Positions 31,844-41,160 of a DNA stretch of 64,000 nucleotides are shown one piece after another. How positions within the stretch are numbered: position 1 is the stretch's first letter; each line of letters starts with the position of its first letter. The notes under the pieces are model-generated. The model was not told where the DNA came from, made no database searches, and was given only the letters and a program-made list of their open reading frames with translations. A program made the position numbers and the translations under genes. This DNA is from Arthrobacter glacialis (lineage in GTDB: Bacteria > Actinomycetota > Actinomycetes > Actinomycetales > Micrococcaceae), in the NCBI RefSeq assembly GCF_002909445.1, contig NZ_PPXC01000016.1, positions 1 to 64,000 on the forward strand, written 5' to 3'.

Positions 31844-33073
31844 CTGATTCTTGAGCCATCTCCGGTAGTCAGCAGCAAGGATGTCGTTTCTGGATTGTCC
31901 CCGTTCGATACGTGAAATGATCGAGGGCCATTGGTTGAGGTGCTCGGAGACGCTTTGCAACGTAAGACCTAGTTGCTTCCGCAAAGGGCGGAGATCCGTG
32001 ATTATCGGAGCTGGTACTGGGTTGGATATCTGCCGGTAAATCTCGCGTGCAACATAGCGTTTGAGGCAGCGCATGATTTCCCGTTTGCCCTTTCCTTCAA
32101 TGGTTCGCTTGGCCACATACTCCTTGGTCCGCTGATCCGAGACCATGCGAACCAACACAATATGGTGCAAGGCGCTGTTTGCATCTCGATCCCCGCCCCG
32201 GCTGAGCCGATGCCGGCTTGTCTTCCCGGACGAAGCGGGGATGGGCGCTACACCGGTAAGTGCAGCGAACTGGGCCTCGTTGTTTACGCGTTCAGGGTTA
32301 TCACCAACAGTCACCAACAACTGGCTGGCCACTTCAGTTCCGACTCCCACCAAATCACATAGAAGTGGAGCGTACGAATCAAGAATCTCCTTCAAGCTCG
32401 CATCCACGGTATCGATTTCCGAACTGAGAGATTGATATCGAACAGCCAGGGTCTTCAGTGTCAAAGATGTAACGTAGGAAGTGTCCGCGATATGGCCATG
32501 CGGCCTCGATCTGGACAAACTCGCGATCAGTGCCGACGTGTTCAAGCCCCTGTATCTTGACCTGAGTTCATCTGGGGAAGACACGAGAAGGCCTCGGATT
32601 TGATTGATGGTGATAGTCCGAGCTTTCATGGCAGAAGACCGTGACATACGCAGAATCCTTAGACATTCCACCGGTCCGTCTTTGACTTTAGGCGTAGCAA
32701 GTCCGCGTTCTGCGAGTACCGATTGAGCAGCCTGATAGGCATCCAGAGGATCAGATTTACCCTTGAGCCGTCGAGCCTGGCGATTCGGACGTGTGACTTC
32801 CAGAACCTGTACTCCAGCTCCGCGAAGGACTTTCGTAAGCTCGGCACCGTACGACCCGGTCCCCTCCACTCCGGCTGCGATGACGGTTCCATGGCCGCCG
32901 ATAAACTCCAAAATCCCGCGGTACCCGCTGCCGACCGCAAGAAACTCTTGGTCAGCAATTGGCCTGCCATAGTCGGAAATGATCGCCACATGGTGAGTAT
33001 CCGAATGAGTATCGACGCCAACAATGATTCGGTTTTCTTCTGTTGCCAAGGTAATCATTTCCCTGCCGCTCAT
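31796..33073 (-). CDS. IS110-family transposase with C-terminal HTH
   Basis: 425 residues. The N-terminal RuvC-like DEDD domain has IIVGVDTHSDTHHVAIIS, AAGVEGTGSYGAELTKVL, VTRPNRQARRLKGKSDPLDA. The Tnp20 domain has LVGVGTEVASQLLVTVGDN, FAALTGVAPIPASSGKTSRH and LSRGGDRDANSALHHIV with the catalytic Ser region. The last ~60 residues (LRPLRKQLGLTLQSVSEHLN, WPSIISRIERGQSR) form an XRE-like helix-turn-helix not present in the shortest family members. These enzymes use a bridge RNA made from the element's own end to choose the target. ATG 33073; all motifs complete. Confidence 0.95.
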   Translation of the reverse strand: MSGREMITLATEENRIIVGVDTHSDTHHVAIISDYGRPIADQEFLAVGSGYRGILEFIGGHGTVIAAGVEGTGSYGAELTKVLRGAGVQVLEVTRPNRQARRLKGKSDPLDAYQAAQSVLAERGLATPKVKDGPVECLRILRMSRSSAMKARTITINQIRGLLVSSPDELRSRYRGLNTSALIASLSRSRPHGHIADTSYVTSLTLKTLAVRYQSLSSEIDTVDASLKEILDSYAPLLCDLVGVGTEVASQLLVTVGDNPERVNNEAQFAALTGVAPIPASSGKTSRHRLSRGGDRDANSALHHIVLVRMVSDQRTKEYVAKRTIEGKGKREIMRCLKRYVAREIYRQISNPVPAPIITDLRPLRKQLGLTLQSVSEHLNQWPSIISRIERGQSRNDILAADYRRWLKNQLELGVDFSGPCFKEV

Positions 33074-33260
33074 AGTGCACGAGGATGCACGCTGACCAGG
33101 TCGGCAGACAAAACGGTAATGGGACTGTGGGTCAAGCTCCTATGAAGTCATGTCCGCCTGGCTCAACGCGCTTGATACGAATCTTGAACCAGCGGACAAA
33201 TCCTGTGAAGGACAGTGCTCGAAGCACGTCAAGGGGACGATGAGTCACACCGGTTCAAGA
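33074..33260 (-). ncRNA. Candidate bridge RNA region of the IS110 element
   Basis: In IS110-group elements the bridge RNA is encoded in the noncoding end upstream of the transposase gene. Here that interval holds a strong stem-loop: TGTCCGCCTGGCTCAA (33151-33166) pairs with TTGAACCAGCGGACA (33184-33198) with one bulge and one mismatch around a 17-base loop. A smaller GTGCT/AGCAC hairpin lies near 33214-33227. Orientation follows the transposase. Exact RNA ends are unknown. Confidence 0.5.
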
Positions 33261-33392
33261 CCAATTCCATCATTACCGTGGACGAGCGGATCCACCTGAC
33301 CGCTTGCACCCTTTCACCAGGTCACCGACATTGTTCTCTTGCGTTAGGTGGGCCGGTGAACGGGCACAATCTCGAACATCCCGTGGCAGGTA

Positions 33393-33848
33393 CTACCCGT
33401 GGTGTTCGGACTGCGCATGGCCATCAGTACCAGCCAGCACTTCATGCTCAGGAACTTCGGCCACAGCTTCGCCCTTGGGAGCCTTGTCTGTCGAAGCTTT
33501 CTTGATCTTGCGCACCGACCCGGCACTCAACTCCACTCGGGAGGCAACGTCCTCGATCGACGCGCCCGTGGCCAGCATCTTCACCAGCACTGCATTCGCA
33601 TTCACTTCATGCTCCGCCGCTGCAAAGAATGCGTCAGCTTCCAAGTCCTGTGCCCTCTTCTTCGCGGCCTCAATCAGTTCGAGCCCTTTGGCCTTTGCAT
33701 CCGCTTCGACCGCACCGGCTTCACCCTTTTCGATGAAGTACTCCCCCGCCAGGCGCAGCAACTCCGCTTCACGCGATTGCGCCGCCCGAGCCAATTCAGC
33801 CGCCTTCGACCGTGCCGCCGCTGCCCGTGAATTCTTCGTCAGTGCCAT
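33393..33848 (-). CDS. Hypothetical coiled-coil/HTH protein upstream of the transfer origin
   Basis: 151 residues. The N-terminal ~95 are an Ala/Glu/Lys-rich continuous helix (AAARSKAAELARAAQSREAE, KGLELIEAAKKRAQDLEADA), likely a coiled coil. A helix-turn-helix follows (LVKMLATGASIEDVASRVEL, SAGSVRKIKKA). The tail is polar. A small DNA-binding protein next to the presumed transfer origin and divergent from the relaxase gene fits an accessory relaxosome or regulatory role; that is an inference. GGGAGAGGGAG precedes the start at 33848. Confidence 0.6.
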   Translation of the reverse strand: MALTKNSRAAAARSKAAELARAAQSREAELLRLAGEYFIEKGEAGAVEADAKAKGLELIEAAKKRAQDLEADAFFAAAEHEVNANAVLVKMLATGASIEDVASRVELSAGSVRKIKKASTDKAPKGEAVAEVPEHEVLAGTDGHAQSEHHG

Positions 33849-34416
33849 AACTCCCTCTCCCAGAACCTAACGGTTAGAGAACCCAGCAACGAACGCTGCC
33901 ACGTCTCTATTTTCTCCAGCTTAGTCGGACTCACTGCACGGCGGGGAAACCCGCGGGGCAACCCGCGGGGCGGCTTGCCCCGCCAATCCTTGGCGGGGCC
34001 CAAAGGCATTCGCTCTGCTCATCCTCAACCGACTGCGCCGCAAGCGGCTTGCCGTGCGGGTTATCCACACGTGGACAGCTCCGAGATTAAGGGCGTCTCT
34101 CCCGCTGCCCACGTGTGGATAACCCGCACGGCGACGGTTCTACACAATCGCCCGGGCTGTTGACAACGAAAAGCGTGTTGCCAACAGCCCGCACTCATGT
34201 GCAGAACCGCATCAAGAAGAACATTTGATGAACTGACTTTGATGTGAGTCGACTTAGTTCTTCCGCAAGCTCCGGAACTAACCCTCCATGCCACACATCA
34301 GATTTTTCCGCAACACCTTTTCGCAAGCTCAAAGGCAACGAAAAAACCACATTGTCAGTCACACCTCTGGCATTACGAATGAGTGAGGGTGTTTCTAGCG
34401 TAGAATCGCTGTTGTG
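33849..34416. promoter_or_regulatory. oriT: Probable transfer origin region (oriT) and relaxase promoter
   Basis: This 568-base gap precedes the MobF relaxase and is packed with dyads. GCCCCGCC/GGCGGGGC (33977-33984 and 33992-33999) comes first. Then follow the perfect 24-base repeat 34051-34074/34109-34132 and the 15-base repeat 34153-34167/34177-34191 with one mismatch. MobF relaxases usually act on an oriT beside their own gene. TTGTCA near 34351 and TAGAAT near 34401 are possible promoter elements. A replication origin is an alternative because DnaA-box sequences are present. Confidence 0.6.
34051..34132. repeat. Perfect 24-base inverted repeat with DnaA-box sequences
   Basis: Arm 34051-34074 (GCCGTGCGGGTTATCCACAC plus GTGG) is exactly complementary to arm 34109-34132 across a 34-base spacer. 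Each arm contains TTATCCACA (34061-34069 and its complement in the second arm), the consensus DnaA box, and the CACGTG/CCACGTG end. Confidence 0.95.
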
Positions 34417-37400
34417 ATGTCCTTGCACGTACTCAATGCGGGCACTGGCTACCTCTACTACACCTCGGAGATTGCCAGTGGTGATGAGCTGCGCGCACCT
34501 GGTCGTGAGCTGGGTGACTACTACCACGCCCACGGCCTGCCGCCGGGTCAGTGGATGGGCTCTGGTGTTGATGAGCTTGGCCTGGAAGGGAACGTCACCG
34601 AGGAGCAAATGGCCCACCTCTATGGGGAAGGTATTCACCCCGAGGCCGAGCGCATCATTGCTGAGAAGCTGGCTCTTGGGTGGACCCAAGCCAACGCCGA
34701 GAAGGCCGCCAAACTCGGCCGTGCCTACTACAAGTACCAGGCCAAGGCCACCACCTTGGGCGCTCTCATCCGGGGCCGTGAAGAGGCTTTCAAGCGCCTG
34801 AACCACCGCCCGCCAACGGCGCTGGAACGCCGGAATATTCGCACCACTGAGGCCTCGATTCTCTTCCGGGTCGAGCACGGTCGTAACTCGGTCACCAAGG
34901 AAGAACTGGGTCGTTTCATCACCTCCCAGCTGCGCCCCCAGCAAGACGCCGTGGCAGGCTTTGACCTGACTATGACCCCGGTCAAAAGCGTCTCTGTGCT
35001 GTGGGCCGTGGGCGGTCCGGCAGCCCGTGCCGTCGTTGAAGCAGTCCAAGACCAGGCCGTGAAGGAGACGCTAAAGTTCCTGGAAGAGTACGCCGTGGCC
35101 ACCAGAACCGGCGCCAACGGAATAGCGCAGGAAGCTGTCCAACACGGTGTTGTGGCCTCCGTTTTCCGCCACTACGATTCCCGTAATGGGGATCCGAACA
35201 TCCACGACCACGCTGTTCTCTCCACCAAGGTTCAAGACAGCAAGGGCCACTGGAAGAGCATTGACTCACGGCTCCTGCACAAGATGAGTGTCGCCGCCTC
35301 GGAGTTCTACAACACCCGTGGCCAAGCCCTCATGGAAGAGCGAGGCTTCGTCTACGAGGCCCGCACCATGGAGGGCGGCAAGCAGCCCATCATGGAACTC
35401 GCCGGGATCCCGGCAGAGTTGAACAAGCTCTTTTCCAGCCGCAGCGAAGAGATGAAACCCGTCCTGGGCCAGCTCGTGGAAGACTACGAAACCACCCACG
35501 GACACGCCCCAGACACGGCCGCCTTGTTGAAGCTTGCTCAGGCCGCGAACCTTGAAACCCGGCCCGACAAGGGCCACGGCAAGTCACTGGAAGAGCACGT
35601 GGCTCAGTGGATGGAACAAGCCCACACAGTCGTTGACGGTGCCGAGTTGAGCAGCCTCATTGACTCGATCATGGAACCCGTACGTTCCACCCATCGCATC
35701 CCGCGAGAAGCAGCGTTCGTGAACATCTCCGGTGCCGCCAAAGAAGTCATTGCAGCCGTCAGTGACAAGCGCAGCACCTGGTGTGAACAGCACGTCATGG
35801 CCGAGACCCTGCGCTGGTCCAAAGCCCATGCAGCCAAGCATGGACCGGTGCCCAATGAGACCGTCATGGCGATCATGAAGGCCGCTCTCAACGAGGCGTC
35901 CGTGAGCATCACCCCCGCCAATCCTTACTCGGAATTCAAGCCTCTCCAGCGCGATGAGAACCATAGCGTGTTCGAGCACGGAGGCTCCGCACGCTTCACC
36001 TCCAACACCATCATCGCTAGCGAAAACTACCTTGTCCGGGCAGGTGCCAGGGAAGTCATCCCCGCCGCCTCCGAACAAGACTTCCTCACAGCGGTGGAAA
36101 ACTACAACGACCGTGTCAGTGCCGGCGAGAAGCATCCCCTCGATGCTGCGCAGCTGGCCCTGGCCCGTGAATTCTCCCTCTCCCCCCACCTCATCTGTAA
36201 CGGCCTTGGCGGTGCTGGAACGGGTAAGTCCACGGTCATGGCATTGGTCAAAGACACCATCGACATAGCCGGCGGCAAGGTCATTGCCCTTGCCCCCAGC
36301 GCCGTGGCGGCAGGCATCCTGGGCAAGGAACTGGGTGTTGAAGCCACCACGATTGACACCTTCGTTCTGGCCTCAGGACCCGACGGCCGCCAAGCATTGC
36401 GGGTCACCCCCGGCACCGTGGTGATCATTGATGAAGCAGCCATGGCAGGAACCGCGAAGTTCACCGAAGCCGTAAGAATCATTGAAGCCGGCGGCGGCGT
36501 CGTTCGCCCAGTCGGTGATCCCTACCAGCACTCAGCTGTTCAAGCCGGTGGCGCGTTCTCCCTGCTCGTGAATGAACTCGGAGCCGTCGAGCTCGACACC
36601 GTGCACCGCTTCCGCAACGCAGACGGCACTGTCAACCAGGCAGAAGCCGCCGCGTCCCTGGCGCTGCGCACCACCGTGGAAGGGGAAGAGAACCCCTTCA
36701 CCTGGTACCAGGAAAACGGGCGAATCAAAGCAGGGGATGCCGAGACCATCGAGGCATTGGCGTTCACCGCCTGGCAGCAACGCATCAACGACGGCGACCC
36801 CGCCGTCATCATGGCCACCACCAACGACCAAGCCCGCAGGCTCAGTGAAAAAGCCCAGGCCTACCAAATCCACGCAGGCACCGTAGACACGCAAGGCCCC
36901 GGCGTGCAGCTGCGCGACGGCACAACAGCCTGGCGCGGAGACACGATCGTCACCCGCCGCAACGACCGCGACCTGACCTACTGGCGGGGACGGGAATCCG
37001 TACGCAACGGCGACCTGTGGGCCGTGCTCACACCCCACGATGACGGCTCGATCACCGTCGCCCACCAAGAAACCGGCGGCACCATCCGCCTACCCAAAGA
37101 GTACGTTCAGGAACACACCCACCTCGGCTACGCGTACACCGATAGCCGCGCCCAAGGCATGACCCGGGCCTACGGCATTGGTATCGCCAGCTCCGCCACC
37201 TCACGCAATGCCGCCTACGTCCAGCTGACCCGAGGCCAGCTCTCCAACCATCTCTTCCTCGAACTCGCACCCGGAGAAGCCAGGGAAGAAGCACTGTCAG
37301 CGATTGCGGCGAACCACGGCCTGGAAGAGTCCGTACACGCAGCCATTGCCAGTGAATACGTGCGCATGAACGACATCGACGCGATGGCCGCCCAGTACCG

Positions 37401-39351
37401 ACACGTGGACAAACTCGCCACGGAACTACGCATGGAACACCTGGTGCGTTCCGTGCTCGGAGACGCTGCCGAGGAATTCATCTCCGCCGAGTCATTCGGT
37501 GCCGTGGCCACACACCTGGCTAACGCCGAAGCGCAAGGCTGGGACACCGCCACGTTGCTGCAGGCGGCCTACGATGAGCGTGAGTTTGCCTCCGCCCAAG
37601 ACAACTCCGCAGTGCTGGCCTGGCGGATCCAGAACATCGTCCAGGCCGCCCCAGCCCTGGCCGAAGCCAAAGACGGCAAGCGCGCCCTGTCCGGATTGAG
37701 CGATGCCCAACTGGCCGCCCAACTCAGTGTTGCCGAAGGACGGGTGACCAAAGCCGAGACTGCACTCACCGAAGTGCACGCCATGCACGGCCCGCACCCC
37801 AAGAACCACTGGCGCTCTCGATCCTTTGGCACCTTGACCGATGCCAGCCTTGAATCGCGCCTTGCCACAGCCCGGCGTGAGGCCCGCACCGACATGGTTA
37901 TCCTCGATCCCGAGAAGGCACGCAAGACAGCGTGGGAGATCCGCACCCTCAGCAACGAAATCAAGATTCGTGCCGGGCTGCCGGCAACCCAATGGGCTGA
38001 GGAAACAGTAGCTCGTGGCACCTGCACTGCTGGCTTTGCCCGACCCGACGCCGGACACAAGGAACGCCTGTGGCAGGCCCGCACCGTGGCCGCCGCCCTG
38101 CGCGATGAGACCCGCTACCGCGTCACAACCCCGGCCCGCAGTGCCGAGGACGTGAAGATCGTAAACGGAGACCGGCTGCCGGAATGGGTGGCACCTGCCC
38201 GGTCCCTGGCTGACCCAGTACTGGCCGAAGGCTGGCGCACCCACCTGCAGCAGCGCCGCACCGTCCTGGCAGAACGCTTTAACGAACGCGGACACAACCT
38301 CGCCGTCGAGCCAGAGCCCTGGACAGAAAAACTCGGACCCGTCCCGGAACGTGCGGACCTCAGCGAACGCTGGCGCGACACAGCCGCAGAGATCGCTGCG
38401 TTCCGTGCGCTCTACAAGATCCCGGCCACGGAGACCACTCCGATCCCGGAACGATTCCGGGAACAAGAACTCGGTGCTGCCCTCCACACGCGGGCAGCAG
38501 AGACCGCTACCTCCTCACACAACGCGACACCGGCAACCATCGAGCAGCTTCACACTGGTGCTTCCACAGCCACGGACCAGGCACGTTCCGCCCACGTGCT
38601 CCCCTCTCCCGCCCAAAAAGCGAGCGAGGAAGAACGCCGAAGCCACATCGCGGCAGAACCAGTACACGAAACCCCAGGCACCGACAGAGGCGGCGAGGGA
38701 ATGTCACCGGGTGGAACCGGGCGACCCTCTGCACCAACAGGGACGGTACTCGCGCCGGCCATGCCAGCCTTCGCCCCCACCATCCACCTGAACACCGAAG
38801 CTGCCACCGCCACACCGGCCACCGAAGCCAAATCAGTCGAAACTGCCACGGCACGTATCGACAATGAGCGCCAAGGACACGCCGCCGCCACGGTGCATCC
38901 GAAACCTGTTGCTGAGGCTGCCCCCGCCGTCCCCGAAACACGCCAAAACCAGACGCCTAAGCCGGTCCCTGCGCAGGAACCGGGTAAGGAATTCACCCTC
39001 AAGGAATGGTCAAGTGGATTCACGCTCAGTGACGTGGCGGCCCCAACATCACCAAAGACGACCCAGGAGAACACGATGACCCCAACCCATCAGGACCCCA
39101 CCATGGTCAAGCAACAAACAACTGAACGCTTACAACAACAAGCCCTTGCCCAACGTGCCGCCCAGCAACGGACCGCCCGCACGCAGCTCCGTGAGAAGAA
39201 CAATCTGGCCCGTAGCCAGGAGCTGGTGCAGAAGAAGGCAGCAGCGGCCGCACTCGCACGAAAGCAGCTCCTGCAGCGGGAACAACAGCGAGCAGCCCAA
39301 CAACGTGCCGCACAGCAACGCCAGCAACAAAATGAGGGACGGGAACTCTAA
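34417..39351 (+). CDS. MobF relaxase-helicase (TraA/TrwC type)
   Basis: 1,644 residues from ATG 34417; GTG 34414 is directly before it. The N-terminal TrwC relaxase domain begins with the catalytic Tyr cluster (GYLYYTSE) and has FDLTMTPVKSVSVLWAV and the metal-binding HIHDH-like GDPNIHDHAVLSTKV (His about 264-266). The helicase part has Walker A GGAGTGKST (about 600), IIDEAAMAGT, GDPYQHSAVQAGG and the TraI-type ending box. It nicks the plasmid strand, stays bound to it and unwinds DNA during transfer. The last ~250 residues are disordered and contain FTLKEWSSGFTLS (38992-39030) and a Q/R/A-rich end, probably the export signal. Confidence 0.95.
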   Translation: MSLHVLNAGTGYLYYTSEIASGDELRAPGRELGDYYHAHGLPPGQWMGSGVDELGLEGNVTEEQMAHLYGEGIHPEAERIIAEKLALGWTQANAEKAAKLGRAYYKYQAKATTLGALIRGREEAFKRLNHRPPTALERRNIRTTEASILFRVEHGRNSVTKEELGRFITSQLRPQQDAVAGFDLTMTPVKSVSVLWAVGGPAARAVVEAVQDQAVKETLKFLEEYAVATRTGANGIAQEAVQHGVVASVFRHYDSRNGDPNIHDHAVLSTKVQDSKGHWKSIDSRLLHKMSVAASEFYNTRGQALMEERGFVYEARTMEGGKQPIMELAGIPAELNKLFSSRSEEMKPVLGQLVEDYETTHGHAPDTAALLKLAQAANLETRPDKGHGKSLEEHVAQWMEQAHTVVDGAELSSLIDSIMEPVRSTHRIPREAAFVNISGAAKEVIAAVSDKRSTWCEQHVMAETLRWSKAHAAKHGPVPNETVMAIMKAALNEASVSITPANPYSEFKPLQRDENHSVFEHGGSARFTSNTIIASENYLVRAGAREVIPAASEQDFLTAVENYNDRVSAGEKHPLDAAQLALAREFSLSPHLICNGLGGAGTGKSTVMALVKDTIDIAGGKVIALAPSAVAAGILGKELGVEATTIDTFVLASGPDGRQALRVTPGTVVIIDEAAMAGTAKFTEAVRIIEAGGGVVRPVGDPYQHSAVQAGGAFSLLVNELGAVELDTVHRFRNADGTVNQAEAAASLALRTTVEGEENPFTWYQENGRIKAGDAETIEALAFTAWQQRINDGDPAVIMATTNDQARRLSEKAQAYQIHAGTVDTQGPGVQLRDGTTAWRGDTIVTRRNDRDLTYWRGRESVRNGDLWAVLTPHDDGSITVAHQETGGTIRLPKEYVQEHTHLGYAYTDSRAQGMTRAYGIGIASSATSRNAAYVQLTRGQLSNHLFLELAPGEAREEALSAIAANHGLEESVHAAIASEYVRMNDIDAMAAQYRHVDKLATELRMEHLVRSVLGDAAEEFISAESFGAVATHLANAEAQGWDTATLLQAAYDEREFASAQDNSAVLAWRIQNIVQAAPALAEAKDGKRALSGLSDAQLAAQLSVAEGRVTKAETALTEVHAMHGPHPKNHWRSRSFGTLTDASLESRLATARREARTDMVILDPEKARKTAWEIRTLSNEIKIRAGLPATQWAEETVARGTCTAGFARPDAGHKERLWQARTVAAALRDETRYRVTTPARSAEDVKIVNGDRLPEWVAPARSLADPVLAEGWRTHLQQRRTVLAERFNERGHNLAVEPEPWTEKLGPVPERADLSERWRDTAAEIAAFRALYKIPATETTPIPERFREQELGAALHTRAAETATSSHNATPATIEQLHTGASTATDQARSAHVLPSPAQKASEEERRSHIAAEPVHETPGTDRGGEGMSPGGTGRPSAPTGTVLAPAMPAFAPTIHLNTEAATATPATEAKSVETATARIDNERQGHAAATVHPKPVAEAAPAVPETRQNQTPKPVPAQEPGKEFTLKEWSSGFTLSDVAAPTSPKTTQENTMTPTHQDPTMVKQQTTERLQQQALAQRAAQQRTARTQLREKNNLARSQELVQKKAAAAALARKQLLQREQQRAAQQRAAQQRQQQNEGREL

Positions 39352-39366
39352 AGCAACCACAGAGAC

Positions 39367-39400
39367 GGGGTCTGAGGAGGATCGGTACGGAAATTCACGC
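39367..39400 (+). repeat. Left inverted repeat of the 1,849-bp element
   Basis: 34 bases beginning GGGGTCTGAGGAGGATC and ending AAATTCACGC; one mismatch to the complement of 41182-41215. Confidence 0.95.
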
Positions 39401-39828
39401 TAAGGAGTGCGCTGCCTGTTGAATGGTTGACATGGCAGCCGATTTCCTAAGTGATGAGCAGGCCGCGGATCCGTCAGAAACCGGCCCACCACCCGCACCG
39501 AGATCAGCTGGACAGCAAATCCCAAACGGTTGTGCAGTCCCCGGCGGCGATCAACTATCGACAGATCAGCATCGTCCAATCAACAGAACCGCTCAAGATC
39601 CTCAAGAAAGCCAACCGCCCAACAACTTCAAAGACAGGCCACTAGCTATCGCATAGCGGATTCAATAACTGCCGCTAGTCGAAGTAGCTGCGCTACTTGG
39701 CACCAAATCCGAGGGCTCTGCGCCTTGCTACGCGCTCTTCTTCGGTGAGCTGTTGACGTTTGGTGTAGGTAACCCTAACCTTACATACGGGGTGCCAAAT
39801 TGGTATCCGGACATCAGTGGGGGCACGA
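39401..39828. other. Intergenic part of the small element with gene remnants
   Basis: Plus-strand frames at 39423-39656 show no domain and shift in quality, so I do not call a gene. On the minus strand 39693-39780 reads VRVTYTKRQQLTEEERVARR and RALGFGAK before a stop, which looks like the C-terminal end of a gene whose front is missing. The promoter for the secreted-protein gene must lie between about 39700 and 39820. Confidence 0.4.
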
Positions 39829-40848
39829 ATGCGGAAAACTGATGGTAAGTCGTGGGCGGCGGTTATGTTCATTAGCGTCTTAGCCAGCATTGCGACAGTA
39901 GTTCCGGCAGCGGCGGACGACACACAGGGGGAACTGTCAGCGACTGATGCAGTTGTCGCCGTTCAGGAGGTGGCAAGCCAGTCAAACACCGGACCAATCG
40001 ATGAAGCTGAAACCTTCACGGTTGAATCCGACGGGTCGCGAGTGGTTGTCGGTGAAGGAACGAAGGTGGCGATCGAGGCTGGCAATTCGCCGACGATCAC
40101 TCTGGAATCCGAAATCTATGAGCCACTCCACGTGAACGGTGGTCTTGAAGGCGAGGTCGAGGTGACTTCGGACGGCACAAGTGTCTACGAAACAAAGCAG
40201 AACTACTCCGTTGTTCCGCTGCCGTACAAGGATGGCTCTATCCAGTTGATCAACGTAATTGCTGACTCAGCTGCTCCGGAGAGATACGAGTATGACTTTT
40301 CGTCGACGACGCCGGTGAGCATCACGCTCAAAGACGGTGTTGCTGTCATTTTGGACGTGAACGGCGACTTCATTGGCGGCGTCACGGCACCCTGGGCTTA
40401 TGACGCCCACGGGGTCGCGGTTCCTACCCACTTCGAGATCGCTGGCAGCACCCTGATCCAGGTTGTTGAGCACTCGTCGGGCTCATACACTTATCCGATT
40501 TCCGCCGACCCTTATTTGGGTCAAAAGCTTTTTTCATGGATCTCGGTTGACAGCTTCCAGGGAGACTCTCGGGTAAACCTGCAACCGACAGACTTCGGTC
40601 GGGGGATGCCGCCATGGGTAATGACCGGTGCTGGCTGGACGGAGGCAGTCGGTTGGCCAGGTCCGGTTCCAGTCGGACCTATCCTGGGAAGCAAGGCGAC
40701 GCTGCGCCAGCAGTTCGACTGCCACGCGTTCGGAAACGCCTTTGCTGGTACTTGGAACCTTGAGCGGTTCCGTCCGAACCGCACCACGGTCTGGAGTTTT
40801 GGCGTTGCTATCCACCATTGCAACTGGACAACGGCGAACCAATATTGA
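39829..40848 (+). CDS. Secreted DUF2599-domain protein
   Basis: 339 residues from ATG 39829, preceded by GGGGG; GTG 39817 is less likely. Signal peptide SWAAVMFISVLASIATVVPA ending AAA. A long beta-rich central region follows (VVVGEGTKVAIEAGNSPTIT, GSYTYPISADPYLGQKLFSW). The C-terminal ~90 residues match DUF2599: AGWTEAVGWPGPVPVG, RQQFDCHAFGN, AGTWNLERFRPNRTT and the closing HHCNW. These secreted proteins are common in Gram-positive soil bacteria; the role is unknown. It is the cargo of a mobile element, and the next gene encodes a small membrane protein that could be its partner. Confidence 0.8.
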   Translation: MRKTDGKSWAAVMFISVLASIATVVPAAADDTQGELSATDAVVAVQEVASQSNTGPIDEAETFTVESDGSRVVVGEGTKVAIEAGNSPTITLESEIYEPLHVNGGLEGEVEVTSDGTSVYETKQNYSVVPLPYKDGSIQLINVIADSAAPERYEYDFSSTTPVSITLKDGVAVILDVNGDFIGGVTAPWAYDAHGVAVPTHFEIAGSTLIQVVEHSSGSYTYPISADPYLGQKLFSWISVDSFQGDSRVNLQPTDFGRGMPPWVMTGAGWTEAVGWPGPVPVGPILGSKATLRQQFDCHAFGNAFAGTWNLERFRPNRTTVWSFGVAIHHCNWTTANQY

Positions 40849-40873
40849 GTCGAGATGAATGGAGTTTTGCAGC

Positions 40874-41137
40874 ATGAGCCAACAGCGCAAGGGGCTGAAA
40901 ATGCTTTTTTATGGCTCGATCGCCAGCGGAGTATTGGCGCTACTAACGGCAGTACTGACTTCGGTTCTGTTCCAGGAAATTGAGAGCAAGGGAGACGTCA
41001 CCAACGCGCAGGATTTCGGCTGGCGCGCAGTTGCGCTTGCCGTGTTGTCCGTCGTGCTTTTTACTGTTTACCTGATTCGTCGCAATACTCTGAGTAGGGT
41101 GTTCAAGCAAACGCAAGAGCACGACCCAGCCCCGTGA
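40874..41137 (+). CDS. Small two-pass membrane protein paired with the DUF2599 gene
   Basis: 87 residues from ATG 40874, with GGAG about nine bases upstream; an ATG at 40859 is also in frame. Two membrane segments (MLFYGSIASGVLALLTAVLT and WRAVALAVLSVVLFTVYLI) flank a short polar loop, and the C-terminus is polar. It lies 25 bases after the secreted-protein gene inside the same mobile element. Size and position recall immunity proteins of secreted toxins, but nothing in the sequence proves this. Confidence 0.6.
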   Translation: MSQQRKGLKMLFYGSIASGVLALLTAVLTSVLFQEIESKGDVTNAQDFGWRAVALAVLSVVLFTVYLIRRNTLSRVFKQTQEHDPAP

Positions 41138-41160
41138 TGGGATTACGGCGTCGATGAAAC

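Noticed and set aside
34051-34132. The 24-base inverted repeat as a simple transcription terminator
   Set aside because: No T tract follows on either strand, the spacer is 34 bases and no gene ends next to it.
39423-39656. 77-codon frame inside the small element
   Set aside because: Pro/Gln-rich, no ribosome site or family; overlapping alternative frames are equally open.
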